NCBI GenBank assembly: GCA_013377095.1
Contig: JACAAY010000006.1
Location: 1-64,000, forward strand
Direction of reading: 5' to 3'
DNA length: 64,000 nt
From: Desulfuromonadales bacterium
Lineage (GTDB): Bacteria; Desulfobacterota; Desulfuromonadia; Geobacterales; Pseudopelobacteraceae
The notes under the pieces are model-generated. The model was not told the origin of the DNA. It did no database searches and saw only the letters and a program-made list of their open reading frames with translations. A program made the translations under genes and the position numbers. Below are positions 9,358 through 18,200 of this stretch, piece after piece. The first letter of the stretch is position 1. The number at the start of each line of letters is the position of its first letter.

Positions 9358-10101
9358 TCAACGCTCCCAGATTTCTTTCTTATCCTTACCCAGATAGGCC
9401 CGCTTGACTTCGGCATTTTCCATCAGTTCTTCAGCCGGGCCTTCCAGAATCACCTTGCCGGTCTCCAGCACATAACCACGATCTGCCAGCCTGAGCGCTG
9501 CCTTGGCGTTCTGTTCCACAAGGAGAATTGTCGTACCATGCTCCCTGCGCAGCGTCTCGAGAACCTTGAAAATTTCCTGAACAACCAGGGGCGCCAGCCC
9601 CATGGAGGGTTCGTCCAGAAGCAGCATCCTGGGCTTTGCCATCAGTGCCCGGCCGATGGCCAGCATCTGCTGTTCACCACCCGACATGGTACCGGCCAGT
9701 TGCTTGCGACGCTCCTTGAGGCGTGGAAACAGAACATAGACCTGATCCCTGTCGTGATGGATGGCGGCCTTACTCTCCCGGGCACGATAGCGCAGATAGG
9801 CGCCCAGTTCCAGATTATCCTCCACGGACAGCGGTTTAAAAACCTGCCGTCCCTCGGGAACCTGGGAAATTCCCAGCTTAACGATCCGGTCAGGCTCAAG
9901 GGAGCTGATCGCTTCCCTGGCAAACAGCAACTCCCCGGAGGCGGCCGGAGTAACAGCTGAAATAGTGTTGAGGATGGTAGTCTTGCCGGCGCCGTTGGCG
10001 CCGATCAGGGTAACAATCTCCCCTTCCGCCAGATGCAGCGACACATTCTTGAGGGCATGAACCTTGCCGTAATAGGTGTTGATATTCTTGAGACGCAGCA
10101 T
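9358..10101 (-). CDS. livF: branched-chain amino acid ABC transporter ATP-binding protein LivF
   Basis: A 247-residue ABC ATPase of the LivF class (short form). Walker A GANGAGKTT, signature TMSGGEQQMLAIGRAL and Walker B LLLDEPSMGLAP are intact. It pairs with LivG to power the LivH-LivM permease. Its ATG overlaps the livG stop (TGATG). It is the last liv gene before pyrF. Confidence 0.93.
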   Translation of the reverse strand: MLRLKNINTYYGKVHALKNVSLHLAEGEIVTLIGANGAGKTTILNTISAVTPAASGELLFAREAISSLEPDRIVKLGISQVPEGRQVFKPLSVEDNLELGAYLRYRARESKAAIHHDRDQVYVLFPRLKERRKQLAGTMSGGEQQMLAIGRALMAKPRMLLLDEPSMGLAPLVVQEIFKVLETLRREHGTTILLVEQNAKAALRLADRGYVLETGKVILEGPAEELMENAEVKRAYLGKDKKEIWER

Positions 10102-10856
10102 CAGTCATCATCCCCCAGATATGCCGCAATAACCTCGTGGTTATCCTGTATCTCGCGTGGTGTGCCCTCTGCCAGCTTCATACCCAGATTCAAAACAATG
10201 ATCCGGTCACAGATATCCATCACCAGCTCCATGTCATGCTCCACCAGCACGATGGTAATCCCCATCTCACGGATCCGGCGGATCAATTGCGCCAGAGCGA
10301 GGGTTTCCTGGCTGTTCAGACCGGCAGCCGGCTCATCCATCAAAATGATGCTCGGTTCCACTGCCAGGGCACGGGCAATCTCCAGCAAACGCCCCTTTCC
10401 AAAGGGGAGGTTACCGGCAACGACATCGGCCAGATCGCTGATCCCGGTGAAATCCAGCCATTTTTCAGCCTCGCTCCGGATACGCCTCTCTTCTCTGAGA
10501 GCCCAGGGCATTTTGAGAGAACAGGCCAGCAGACCGCTTGAGCTGCGGGTGTGACGTCCAACCATGACGTTTTCACGCACGCTCATGGCATTGAACAGCT
10601 CAATATTTTGAAACGTGCGCACCATGCCCAGCCTGGCCAGATCTTCTGGAGGTGCGCCGGACACATTTCTGCCTTCCAGCGTGATGGTACCGGTGGTCTG
10701 GGTGTAGATACCGCTGATGATGTTGAACAGCGTGGTCTTTCCGGCGCCGTTGGGGCCGATTACACCGGTGATGTCCCCCTTGCAGACGGAAAAGGAAACA
10801 TCCTTGAGTGCGGTAACGCCACCAAAGACCTGGGTAATTCCGGATATTTCAAGCAT
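10101..10856 (-). CDS. livG: branched-chain amino acid ABC transporter ATP-binding protein LivG
   Basis: A 251-residue ABC ATPase of the LivG class (longer form with an extended Q-loop region). Walker A GPNGAGKTTLFN, signature-region NLPFGKGRLLEIARALA and Walker B IILMDEPAAGLN are visible. The signature reads FGKGR instead of SGGQ, which is usual for LivG. The start is ATG 10856, 8 bases inside livM; a longer upstream frame to 10910 lies wholly over livM and is rejected. Confidence 0.92.
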   Translation of the reverse strand: MLEISGITQVFGGVTALKDVSFSVCKGDITGVIGPNGAGKTTLFNIISGIYTQTTGTITLEGRNVSGAPPEDLARLGMVRTFQNIELFNAMSVRENVMVGRHTRSSSGLLACSLKMPWALREERRIRSEAEKWLDFTGISDLADVVAGNLPFGKGRLLEIARALAVEPSIILMDEPAAGLNSQETLALAQLIRRIREMGITIVLVEHDMELVMDICDRIIVLNLGMKLAEGTPREIQDNHEVIAAYLGDDD

Positions 10857-11808
10857 GCCCGGCCCCCTCCTTGCGTTTGAAGGCTTTTCGGAACAGCTCG
10901 GGAACACCACGCACTAGGCCGCCGGGCATGAACATGACCATCACCATCAGCAGGCCGCCGTAAATGATGATGTCGTAATCGTGGGCTGCGCGCAGAAACT
11001 CCGGCAGCAGCGTTAACAGAGCAGCCCCCAGAAAAGAGCCATAGATGCTCCCCAGGCCGCCGATGACCACCATGGTGAGCAGTTCAATGGAAAAGTTAAA
11101 ACCAAAGGATGCGGGCGACACAAAGGTAATCGTGTGCGCATACAAACTGCCCGCCAGAGAGCAGATAACGGCCGAGAGTGTGAAGACCTGGACCTTGAGC
11201 AGGCGGGCATTGACCCCCATTACCTGCGCAGCAACCTCGGAATCATGTACGGCCCGCAGAGCGCGACCGACCCGTGAATTTGCCAGATTGACGCTGAACA
11301 GGATCACCGCCAGGGTAAAACACCAGATCAGATAGTAGTTTTTGAAGTCGCTGTCAAAGGTGATACCGGGCAGGGACAGATTGGGAATACCGGACAGGCC
11401 GGAAGGACCACCGGTGAAGTCAACCGTCTCGTTAAACACGATATAGACGATGATGCCCAGACCAAGGGTAGCCATTGCCAGGTAATGCCCCTTGAGCTTC
11501 AGTACCGGCAAACCGATCAGAAAGGCCAGGATTCCCACAATGACAGCCGCCAGGGGCATGACCAGCCAGGGATTCAGGCCATAGGTGGCGGTCAGCACGC
11601 CGGACAGATAGGCACCCAAACCGAAAAACCCAGCGTGACCCAGTGAAATCTGACCGGCATACCCCAGCAACAGATTGAGGGCTACGGCCAGCATGGTATT
11701 GATGCCCACAAATACCAGTACGTTCAGGAGATAGCCCCCCTCAAACGCCAGGGGCGCCAACAGAATCAGGAGAGCAAACAGGAGGAACTTGATCAATTCA
11801 CGTTTCAC
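10849..11808 (-). CDS. livM: branched-chain amino acid ABC transporter permease LivM
   Basis: A 319-residue integral membrane permease with about eight to ten hydrophobic segments. The LivM signature LNLLLGYAGQISLGHAGFFG is present near residue 45, and the conserved cytoplasmic EAA-like loop around SRVGRALRAVHDSEVAAQVMG lies near residue 195. It forms the channel with LivH. It lies 4 bases downstream of livH. Confidence 0.92.
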   Translation of the reverse strand: MKRELIKFLLFALLILLAPLAFEGGYLLNVLVFVGINTMLAVALNLLLGYAGQISLGHAGFFGLGAYLSGVLTATYGLNPWLVMPLAAVIVGILAFLIGLPVLKLKGHYLAMATLGLGIIVYIVFNETVDFTGGPSGLSGIPNLSLPGITFDSDFKNYYLIWCFTLAVILFSVNLANSRVGRALRAVHDSEVAAQVMGVNARLLKVQVFTLSAVICSLAGSLYAHTITFVSPASFGFNFSIELLTMVVIGGLGSIYGSFLGAALLTLLPEFLRAAHDYDIIIYGGLLMVMVMFMPGGLVRGVPELFRKAFKRKEGAGHA

Positions 11809-11812
11809 GCTG

Positions 11813-12694
11813 TTATACCCTCTCCGATTGCGCTTTACCGAACAAACCCTGCGGCCGGATAAACAGGATCAGAAGCAGAATGATAAAGGCAATGGCGTCC
11901 TTATAGCCGGAAGAGATCAGTCCGGCGCCCAGGGATTCCAACACTCCCAGAATCAATCCGCCCACAACCGTGGCCATACCGCTGCTCATACCGCCGATAA
12001 TGGCGGCGCAAAACCCCTTCAGCCCCAGCATGACTCCCACGTCATAGGAGGTCATGGTCAATGGGGCGACAATGATACCGGCCACCGCGCCCATGGCGGA
12101 ACTGATCATAAAGGAGAACAGCACCATGCGACGCACGTCAATACCAACCAGACCGGCTGCGCGACTGTTGTACGAACAGGCGCGCATGGCCTTGCCGCTG
12201 ATGGTGTGGTAGAAGAAAAACTTGTTGGCGGCAATAATCACCAGGGTGATAGCCAGGATCCAGAGGTGCTGGGGCAAAATGGTGGCGCCCCCCACGGCAA
12301 TCGGCTCATCGCCGGAAAACGGGGTCAGGGAATGGGTATCCTTGCCCCACATCAGCATGGCGATGCCGCGAATCAGGATACTGCCACCGATGGTGATGAT
12401 CACCAGATTAAGCGGGGTTGGCTTGCGAAGAGGTCGAATGGCGAGACGCTCAAACACGATGCCCGCAACGGTCGCACACAGCACGGCGCAGGGTATTGCC
12501 GCCCAGAGCGGCAACTGCAGTGTATTCAAAAAGAACAGCGCCAACATCCCCCCCAGCATGACAAACTCTCCCTGGGCAAAGTTGAGGATCCCGGTGGAGT
12601 TATAGATGATGGAGAAGCCGATGCCGATCAGGGCATAGATTGCCCCGGTTGACAACCCCGACAGGGTATATTGAAGAATCTGGTCGAACTGCAT
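11813..12694 (-). CDS. livH: branched-chain amino acid ABC transporter permease LivH
   Basis: A 293-residue permease with multiple membrane segments. The N terminus QYTLSGLSTGAIYALIGIG and the LNFAQGEFVMLGG motif are characteristic of LivH. It is the first gene of the livHMGF block and lies downstream of two binding-protein genes. A pair of strong palindromes at 12714-12796 separates it from the binding proteins, which could lower permease expression relative to the binding proteins. Confidence 0.92.
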   Translation of the reverse strand: MQFDQILQYTLSGLSTGAIYALIGIGFSIIYNSTGILNFAQGEFVMLGGMLALFFLNTLQLPLWAAIPCAVLCATVAGIVFERLAIRPLRKPTPLNLVIITIGGSILIRGIAMLMWGKDTHSLTPFSGDEPIAVGGATILPQHLWILAITLVIIAANKFFFYHTISGKAMRACSYNSRAAGLVGIDVRRMVLFSFMISSAMGAVAGIIVAPLTMTSYDVGVMLGLKGFCAAIIGGMSSGMATVVGGLILGVLESLGAGLISSGYKDAIAFIILLLILFIRPQGLFGKAQSERV

Positions 12695-12713
12695 GATACC
12701 TCATAAAAAGGAG

Positions 12714-12796
12714 GGGCGAAGCAAGCGATTGATCTGCTTCGCCCAAATTCGACATTGTCAAAAAACCGGGCGAAGCAGATACATCCTGCTTCGCCC
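12714..12796. repeat. two tandem REP-like palindromes
   Basis: Two hairpins made from the same 10-base arm: GGGCGAAGCA at 12714-12723 with TGCTTCGCCC at 12735-12744, and GGGCGAAGCA at 12768-12777 with TGCTTCGCCC at 12787-12796. The flanking bases GAT are also shared, so four copies of one unit occur in alternating orientation. They fill most of the gap between the first binding protein gene and livH. Confidence 0.85.
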
Positions 12797-12821
12797 CTAC
12801 ACAACCGAAGTGCGGGTACGT

Positions 12822-13961
12822 TTACTTCACAATTACCCAATCCCGGTTCTTGACCTCAACCAGCACAAAGGCGTCCTTGCCGAGACCAGCGTGGTCCTGC
12901 GCCGTATAGGTGAAACTGCCACCTATGCCATGGAACTGGCGGGTTTTTTCCAGCTGGTCACGAACGGTGGCTGCGGTGGTTGCGCCGCGCTCAATGGCGC
13001 CCTTGAGGAGCATGACCGCATCCCAGGCGTGGCCGCCGAAATGATCCCCTTCGGCCTTGTAATGATTCTGGTAATCCTTGACAAAACCGAGCAGAGATTT
13101 TTTCTGGGGATCGGAGGCGGGCAGCAGGTCCGCCACAACAACCCGGCCGGAAGGAAGCCTGATTCCCTCGGCCGCTTCACCAGCCAGTTCGATAAATTTC
13201 TTGGAGGAGACGCCGTGACTCATGTAGAGCGGGATCCTGATCCCCAGTTGACGGGCATTTTTTGCAATCACCGCCGGACCCGGGTTGGTTCCCCAGCAGA
13301 TGATCACATCAGGTTTCAGCCCCCTGATCTTGGTCAACTGTGATGTCATGTCGGTGTCTTTCGGTCCATAGGTGTCATCGGCGATAACAGTGATTCCGAA
13401 TTTCGCGGCCTGGGCCTTGAGCTGTTCGCGGCCGGATGCACCGAAGCCGTCGGATACAGTCAAAATGGCAACCTTGGCAAGTTTCTGTTTCTTGAGTTGT
13501 TCATAAATTCTTGCCACGGCAAGCGTATCGTTCTGGGCGGTTTTAAAAACCCACTTTTTGAGCGGCTCGGTGATTTTAATGCCGGCGGCGCAGGAAATCA
13601 GCGGCACATTTTCCCGCTCAACAACAGGTATAACCGCCATGGATTCGCCCGTAGTACTGGGGCCAATAATGGCAATAACCTTGTCATCCTTGATCAGCTT
13701 GGAAGCCAGTTGAACCGCTTTTGTGGCATCGCCGGCAGTATCATAGGCTACCAGTTCCAGCTTGTGCCCTTTGACGCCACCTGCCCTGTTAATCTCATCG
13801 ACCACCATCTGGGCAGAATTACGCTCAGGGGCGCCAAGAAAAGCGGCCGGCCCGGTTACGGCAAAAAGGGCGCCGATCTTGAGGGGAGCCGCCGCAAAAA
13901 CGGAACTGCCGAAAAGCATACTAACTGCCGCGAGAACAAACGGAAAACATCGGATACGCAT
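12822..13961 (-). CDS. livK: branched-chain amino acid ABC transporter substrate-binding protein (copy 1)
   Basis: A 379-residue periplasmic binding protein of the LivK/LivJ type I fold. The signal peptide ends at about SVFA/AAP. Typical segments are KIGALFAVTGPAAFLG near the mature N terminus, IIGPSTTGESMAVIPV and GFGASGREQLKAQA. GGGAGG precedes ATG 13961. It is closely similar over its whole length to the protein encoded directly upstream at 13990-15132, so the pair is a tandem duplication. The ligand may be a branched-chain or aromatic amino acid or an aryl acid, given the neighbouring arylpyruvate and phenylacetate enzymes. Confidence 0.9.
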   Translation of the reverse strand: MRIRCFPFVLAAVSMLFGSSVFAAAPLKIGALFAVTGPAAFLGAPERNSAQMVVDEINRAGGVKGHKLELVAYDTAGDATKAVQLASKLIKDDKVIAIIGPSTTGESMAVIPVVERENVPLISCAAGIKITEPLKKWVFKTAQNDTLAVARIYEQLKKQKLAKVAILTVSDGFGASGREQLKAQAAKFGITVIADDTYGPKDTDMTSQLTKIRGLKPDVIICWGTNPGPAVIAKNARQLGIRIPLYMSHGVSSKKFIELAGEAAEGIRLPSGRVVVADLLPASDPQKKSLLGFVKDYQNHYKAEGDHFGGHAWDAVMLLKGAIERGATTAATVRDQLEKTRQFHGIGGSFTYTAQDHAGLGKDAFVLVEVKNRDWVIVK

Positions 13962-13989
13962 GGAATTCCTCCCTTATCAAAATGATTGT

Positions 13990-15132
13990 CTACTTGATAT
14001 GCGACCAGTCACCCTTGACAACCCTGACCATCTCGAAGGCCGACATGTCCAGGCCGTTGTGATCCTTGGCTGACATGCTGAACAGACCGGAGATGCTCAC
14101 CAGCTTGCGGGTCTGTTCGATACCGTTACGAATCTTGTCCGGTGTTGTACCGCCGTTCCTGATGGCGTTGGCGATCAGCAGAAAAGCGTCGTAGGCATAA
14201 CCGCCAAAGGTGGAAGCTTCAACACCATAGGCCTTTTTGTAGGAGTTGTTATAATCCGCCAGCAGTTTGACCTGGGGGTCGGATTTGGGCAGCGCGTCAA
14301 AAATTGCCAGCTTGCCGGCCGGAAGCATGACTCCTTCAGCTGCATCGGCGCCGGCCAGTTCGATGTATTTTTTGGATGCAACGCCGTGGCTCATGTATAG
14401 CGGAATCTTGATGCCGAGCTGTTTGACATTTTTGGTAATCACCGCAGGGCCGGGGTTTGTTCCCCAGCAGATGATGGCATCCGGTTTGATGCCGCGGATT
14501 TTGGTCAATTGGGAGGTCATGTCAGTGTCTTTGGGGCTGTAGACTTCGTCAGCCACGATGGAGAACCCCTTCTGTTTGGCCAGGTTCTTGATCTGCTCGC
14601 GGCCTGATGCGCCATATCCGTCGGTCACCGTCAGAAGAGCTATGGTTTTCTGTTTCTGTCGTGACATGTAAACCATAATTTTTTCCGCTGCCACATGGTC
14701 ATTAGCCGGTGTCTTGAATACCCAGTGTTTGACCGGATCGGTAATCTTGATGCCGGCCGCGCAGGAGATCAGCGGAATCTTCTCCTTTTCAGCCACCGGA
14801 ATGACCGCCATGGATTCGCCGGTGGTGCTGGGACCGATTATTACGGAGACCTTGTCGTCCTTGATCAGTTTGGTGGCCAACTGCACCGCTTTGGTGGCGT
14901 CGCCGGTTGTGTCATAGATGACCGACTCAAGTTTGATCCCGTTGATGCCGCCTTTTGCGTTCAGATCCTTGACCAGCATCTCGAGAGTTTTCTTCTCCGG
15001 CTCACCCAAAAAAGACGCCGGACCGGTTACAGCAAACAGACCGCCGATCTTGATCGTGGTGGCGGCAAAGGCTACCGAGCCCATCAGCAGCAGACCACAT
15101 GTCACACAACACATCACCATAATTTTGTTCAT
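13990..15132 (-). CDS. livK: branched-chain amino acid ABC transporter substrate-binding protein (copy 2)
   Basis: A 380-residue periplasmic binding protein. ATG 15132 is chosen because CGGAGGG lies directly before it; an upstream in-frame GTG at 15153 has no ribosome site. The signal peptide ends near SVAFA/ATT. It shares long blocks with copy 1 (for example IIGPSTTGESMAVIPV, SCAAGIKIT, GPAVI, LYMSHGV), with divergence mainly in the hinge and C-terminal lobe. It is 28 bases upstream of copy 1. Two binding proteins feeding one permease would widen the substrate range. Confidence 0.9.
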   Translation of the reverse strand: MNKIMVMCCVTCGLLLMGSVAFAATTIKIGGLFAVTGPASFLGEPEKKTLEMLVKDLNAKGGINGIKLESVIYDTTGDATKAVQLATKLIKDDKVSVIIGPSTTGESMAVIPVAEKEKIPLISCAAGIKITDPVKHWVFKTPANDHVAAEKIMVYMSRQKQKTIALLTVTDGYGASGREQIKNLAKQKGFSIVADEVYSPKDTDMTSQLTKIRGIKPDAIICWGTNPGPAVITKNVKQLGIKIPLYMSHGVASKKYIELAGADAAEGVMLPAGKLAIFDALPKSDPQVKLLADYNNSYKKAYGVEASTFGGYAYDAFLLIANAIRNGGTTPDKIRNGIEQTRKLVSISGLFSMSAKDHNGLDMSAFEMVRVVKGDWSHIK

Positions 15133-15162
15133 TATCCCTCCGAAGTTTTTCACATTTCTTAT

Positions 15163-15594
15163 TTACATACTGTACAGACGTTCGCCTTCCAGAACATTGA
15201 ACCTGTTTTCCAAAAGGGTTGCAATCGCCTTGTCTGTCTCGTCGAAACGGAAGATGATCACGGCATTGCCGGCGCAGCGTTCCACAAAGGCATACATGTA
15301 CTCAACATTAATCTGATTGCTGTCCAGAGTCTGCAGGATGGTGGACAGCCCACCCGGTTTGTCCGGGACTTCTACGGCGACAACTTCGGTTTTGTTGACC
15401 GTGAACCCCTTTTCCTTCAAAACCGTTTTGGCAGTACCCGCATCATTGACAATCAGGCGCAGGATTCCAAAATCCGATGTGTCGGCCAGGGAAAGGGCGC
15501 GGATGTTGATGTCCGCTTCCCCGAGGATACGCGTGATCTCAGCCAGGCGTCCCGATTTGTTCTCGATGAAGATGGATATCTGTTCGACTTTCAT
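15163..15594 (-). CDS. ACT domain protein (two ACT domains)
   Basis: A 143-residue protein consisting of two ACT domains: residues 1-70 ([20 protein letters not shown]) and 71-143 ([20 protein letters not shown]). Both keep the glycine turn used for amino-acid binding. Proteins of this size are commonly encoded beside phenylacetate-CoA ligase and indolepyruvate oxidoreductase genes and are thought to sense an amino acid; the ligand is not shown here. GGAGG precedes ATG 15594. It sits between paaK and the liv binding proteins on the same strand. Confidence 0.85.
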   Translation of the reverse strand: MKVEQISIFIENKSGRLAEITRILGEADINIRALSLADTSDFGILRLIVNDAGTAKTVLKEKGFTVNKTEVVAVEVPDKPGGLSTILQTLDSNQINVEYMYAFVERCAGNAVIIFRFDETDKAIATLLENRFNVLEGERLYSM

Positions 15595-15601
15595 GTTTCC
15601 T

Positions 15602-15695
15602 CCAGGGACTGGGAATCAGGGACCGGGAACTGGTGACCGGGGACAAGCAAAAGCTTTTGACTTCCCTGATCCCCGGTTCCTGATCCCTGGTCCCT
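15602..15695. repeat. large imperfect palindrome with GGGAC/GGGAA units
   Basis: The gap between paaK and the ACT gene is almost entirely a long imperfect inverted repeat. One arm is rich in GGGACTGGGAATCAGGGACC-type units (15604-15640) and the other is its complement (15662-15695), around a short palindromic centre AAAAGCTTTTG. Units such as CAGGGAC, GGGAACTGG and GGGGA recur inside each arm. It abuts the paaK stop codon. It resembles short intergenic repeats scattered through Geobacter-type genomes. Confidence 0.7.
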
Positions 15696-16995
15696 ATAAT
15701 TTCCGGTTATCGATAACCCTTTTAGCCTTACCCTCACTGCGCTGAATTGTTTTGGGTTCCACCAGTTTGGCATTGCAGGTAACCCCCAGTATATCCTTGA
15801 TCTCCTTCTCGATACGCTTGGCCAGTTTCTGCAGCACCTTGATCTCATCTGAAAAGAGCTGTTCGTCGACCTCCACCTGGATTTCCAGTGTATCCAGATT
15901 ATCCTTGCGTTCCACGATCAGGAGATAATGCGGCTCGACCCCTTCGATACCCACCAGTACGGATTCGATCTGCGAGGGGAAGATGTTGACGCCGCGAATA
16001 ATCAGCATGTCGTCCGAACGTCCGCTCATGCGGGTGATGCGAGCATGGGTTCGTCCACAGATGCAGGGCTCATGGGTGATGCTGGTGATATCACGGGTAC
16101 GGTAGCGAATCAGAGGGATGCCCTGCTTGGTGATGGTGGTGATGACCAGTTCACCCCGTTCTCCTTCGGCCAGGCGCAGACCGGAATCGGGGTCGACAAT
16201 CTCGGGAATGAAATGGTCCTCCCAGATATGCAAGCCCTGCTTGGCTTCGGCGCACTCGATGGCCACCCCCGGACCCATGATCTCCGACAGCCCGTAGATG
16301 TCAATGGCCGACAGGTTGAGTTTCGCTTCGATCTCCGTACGCATGGCCTCGGACCATGGTTCGGCACCAAAGATGCCAACCCGCAGTTTGAGGTCGCGAA
16401 AATCAATTCCTTCCTCTCTGGCAGCCTCAGCCATGAACAGCGAGTAGGAAGGGGTACAAGTCAGCACCGTGGACCCGAAATCCTGCATGATCATGATCTG
16501 TTTTTTGGTATTGCCGCCGGACATGGGTATGACCGACGCTCCCAGTCGCTCAGCGCCATAATGGGCGCCCAGACCGCCGGTAAACAGACCATAACCGTAG
16601 GCGTTGTGTATTATGTCACCCTTGTGGGCGCCGGCAGACACAAATGAGCGCGCCATCAGCTCGGCCCACATGGCTACGTCATGGGCGGTATATCCCACCA
16701 CCGTCGGTTTACCGGTGGTGCCACTGGAAGCGTGGATACGCACGATTTCTTCCATGGGGGCGGCAAACAGGGCATAGGGATAGGAGTCACGCATGTTCTG
16801 CTTGGTGGTAAAGGGGAGCTTTTGCAGATCATCAAGGTATTTCAGGTCGCTTGGCTTGAAACCGGACTCATCAAACGATCTCTTGTAAAACGGTACGTTG
16901 GCATATACACGTTCAAGTACCGATTTCAAACGCTTAAGCTGAATCGCTTCCAATGCCTGTCGGGGGAGGGTTTCGAATTCCTCGTTAAAAAACAT
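15694..16995 (-). CDS. paaK: phenylacetate-CoA ligase
   Basis: A 433-residue ANL-superfamily AMP-forming ligase of the PaaK group. It makes phenylacetyl-CoA (or other arylacetyl-CoA) from the acid, CoA and ATP. The P-loop [16 protein letters not shown], the [15 protein letters not shown] motif and the C-terminal TGRSDDML-equivalent region ([19 protein letters not shown]) are present. ATG 16995 follows AGGTGG at good spacing; five more codons to 17010 lack one. It is downstream of iorAB and the carbonic anhydrase, so it may also work in the direction of ATP gain from arylacetyl-CoA made by the oxidoreductase. Confidence 0.92.
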   Translation of the reverse strand: MFFNEEFETLPRQALEAIQLKRLKSVLERVYANVPFYKRSFDESGFKPSDLKYLDDLQKLPFTTKQNMRDSYPYALFAAPMEEIVRIHASSGTTGKPTVVGYTAHDVAMWAELMARSFVSAGAHKGDIIHNAYGYGLFTGGLGAHYGAERLGASVIPMSGGNTKKQIMIMQDFGSTVLTCTPSYSLFMAEAAREEGIDFRDLKLRVGIFGAEPWSEAMRTEIEAKLNLSAIDIYGLSEIMGPGVAIECAEAKQGLHIWEDHFIPEIVDPDSGLRLAEGERGELVITTITKQGIPLIRYRTRDITSITHEPCICGRTHARITRMSGRSDDMLIIRGVNIFPSQIESVLVGIEGVEPHYLLIVERKDNLDTLEIQVEVDEQLFSDEIKVLQKLAKRIEKEIKDILGVTCNAKLVEPKTIQRSEGKAKRVIDNRKL

Positions 16996-17028
16996 ACCAC
17001 GCCACCTCATATCGTATGAATACTGTCA

Positions 17029-17622
17029 TTACTCAGCAATAGTACTCGCAAAACTCTCGCCGGTATACCCATTGACCACCAGCTCCAGATGGCCATCATT
17101 GGGACAGAACAGTAGTCCGTGAACCGGCACATCAGCGGGGATCAGAGGGTTGCGGCGAATAATTCCGACCACGTTTTCCACGTTGTCAAGCGGATGGGAA
17201 AAGCTTCCCAACCACTGGCTCATATCCGGGACGTAATGATCGATGAGGCTCTCGGAAATGCCACGACTGATCATTTTCTGTTTCAGGGCAGACACATCAA
17301 CCTCAGCCATGCCGCAATCCCTGTGCCCGATCACAAAGATTTCCTCCACTCCAAGCAGGAATATTCCCGCAACCAGGCTTCGAATGACGGCCCCGGCTTT
17401 CGGATCTACAATGGTGTTGCCGGCGTTCTTGATGACCTTGGCGTCTCCCCGTTTCAGCCCCATGGCCGGTTCAAGAAAATCCACCAGTCGCGTATCCATG
17501 CAGGTAAAAATAGCCAGTTGCCTGGTCGGGTTCTTTGGTAAGGGAGGAAAGGCATCCGGCTTGGTAAATGTCCGGTTGGCCTGCAGCACGGCCTCAAGCA
17601 ACGTCAGGGAACAACTGTTCAT
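17029..17622 (-). CDS. beta-class carbonic anhydrase
   Basis: A 197-residue beta-carbonic anhydrase interconverting CO2 and bicarbonate. The zinc ligands are in CMDTR (Cys41, with the Asp43-Arg45 dyad) and GHRDCG (His100, Cys103). The length matches the short type. Its ATG overlaps the iorB stop codon (ATGA), so it is translationally coupled to indolepyruvate oxidoreductase, which releases CO2. A role in hydrating that CO2 is an inference from this coupling. Confidence 0.88.
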   Translation of the reverse strand: MNSCSLTLLEAVLQANRTFTKPDAFPPLPKNPTRQLAIFTCMDTRLVDFLEPAMGLKRGDAKVIKNAGNTIVDPKAGAVIRSLVAGIFLLGVEEIFVIGHRDCGMAEVDVSALKQKMISRGISESLIDHYVPDMSQWLGSFSHPLDNVENVVGIIRRNPLIPADVPVHGLLFCPNDGHLELVVNGYTGESFASTIAE

Positions 17623-18200
17623 TCCAAACCACGTCCCAACATAAAGGCTTTGAAATTTATTTCCAGAGCCTTGGCGGGAACCATCTTCTGCAGTGCCGCC
17701 AGCCAGAATTCTTCAGCAATGGCCAGTCGTTTTGATACCGCCCCCAACAGCACCGTGTTGGCTGCGCGCGGATTACCCGCTTCGGTGGCCAGTTTCTGTC
17801 CATCAACCAGCAAAAAATCAGAAAAACGATTATTGATACTATTCGCCAGACCTTCGGGATAGGATTCCTGTCCCATCAGAACCGATGGGGGGGGAATACG
17901 CAGGTCATTGGCGATCACACTGCCACCAGGCTTCAGCAGCGACAGGGAGCGACAGGTTTCCATCAGCTCGAACCCGAAGAGGATATCTCCCTCCCCTTCG
18001 GGCACTATTGGTGAAAACACCTTTGTGCCGTAACGCACATGGGACACCACGCTGCCGCCCCGTTGGGACATGCCGTGAATTTCGCTCTTTTTCACATCAT
18101 AACCGGCCAGCATACAGGTTTCGGAAAGAATTTCCGAGGCAAGCAGGATGCCCTGGCCGCCAACGCCAACCAGCAGGATGTTCGTTATCTCGGTACTCAT
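17619..18200 (-). CDS. iorB: indolepyruvate ferredoxin oxidoreductase, beta subunit
   Basis: A 193-residue gamma/beta-type domain of 2-oxoacid:ferredoxin oxidoreductases. The N-terminal GVGGQGILLASEILSE binds CoA/pyrophosphate, and SEIHGMSQRGGSVVSHVRYG is the classical IorB motif. With IorA it oxidises aryl pyruvates to arylacetyl-CoA, CO2 and reduced ferredoxin. It overlaps iorA upstream and the carbonic anhydrase gene downstream by 4 bases each. Confidence 0.93.
   Translation of the reverse strand: MSTEITNILLVGVGGQGILLASEILSETCMLAGYDVKKSEIHGMSQRGGSVVSHVRYGTKVFSPIVPEGEGDILFGFELMETCRSLSLLKPGGSVIANDLRIPPPSVLMGQESYPEGLANSINNRFSDFLLVDGQKLATEAGNPRAANTVLLGAVSKRLAIAEEFWLAALQKMVPAKALEINFKAFMLGRGLE

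Noticed and set aside
10857-10910. longer livG start giving a 269-residue protein
   Set aside because: The extra 18 codons overlap livM and do not align with LivG; ATG 10856 overlaps the livM stop in the usual coupled manner.
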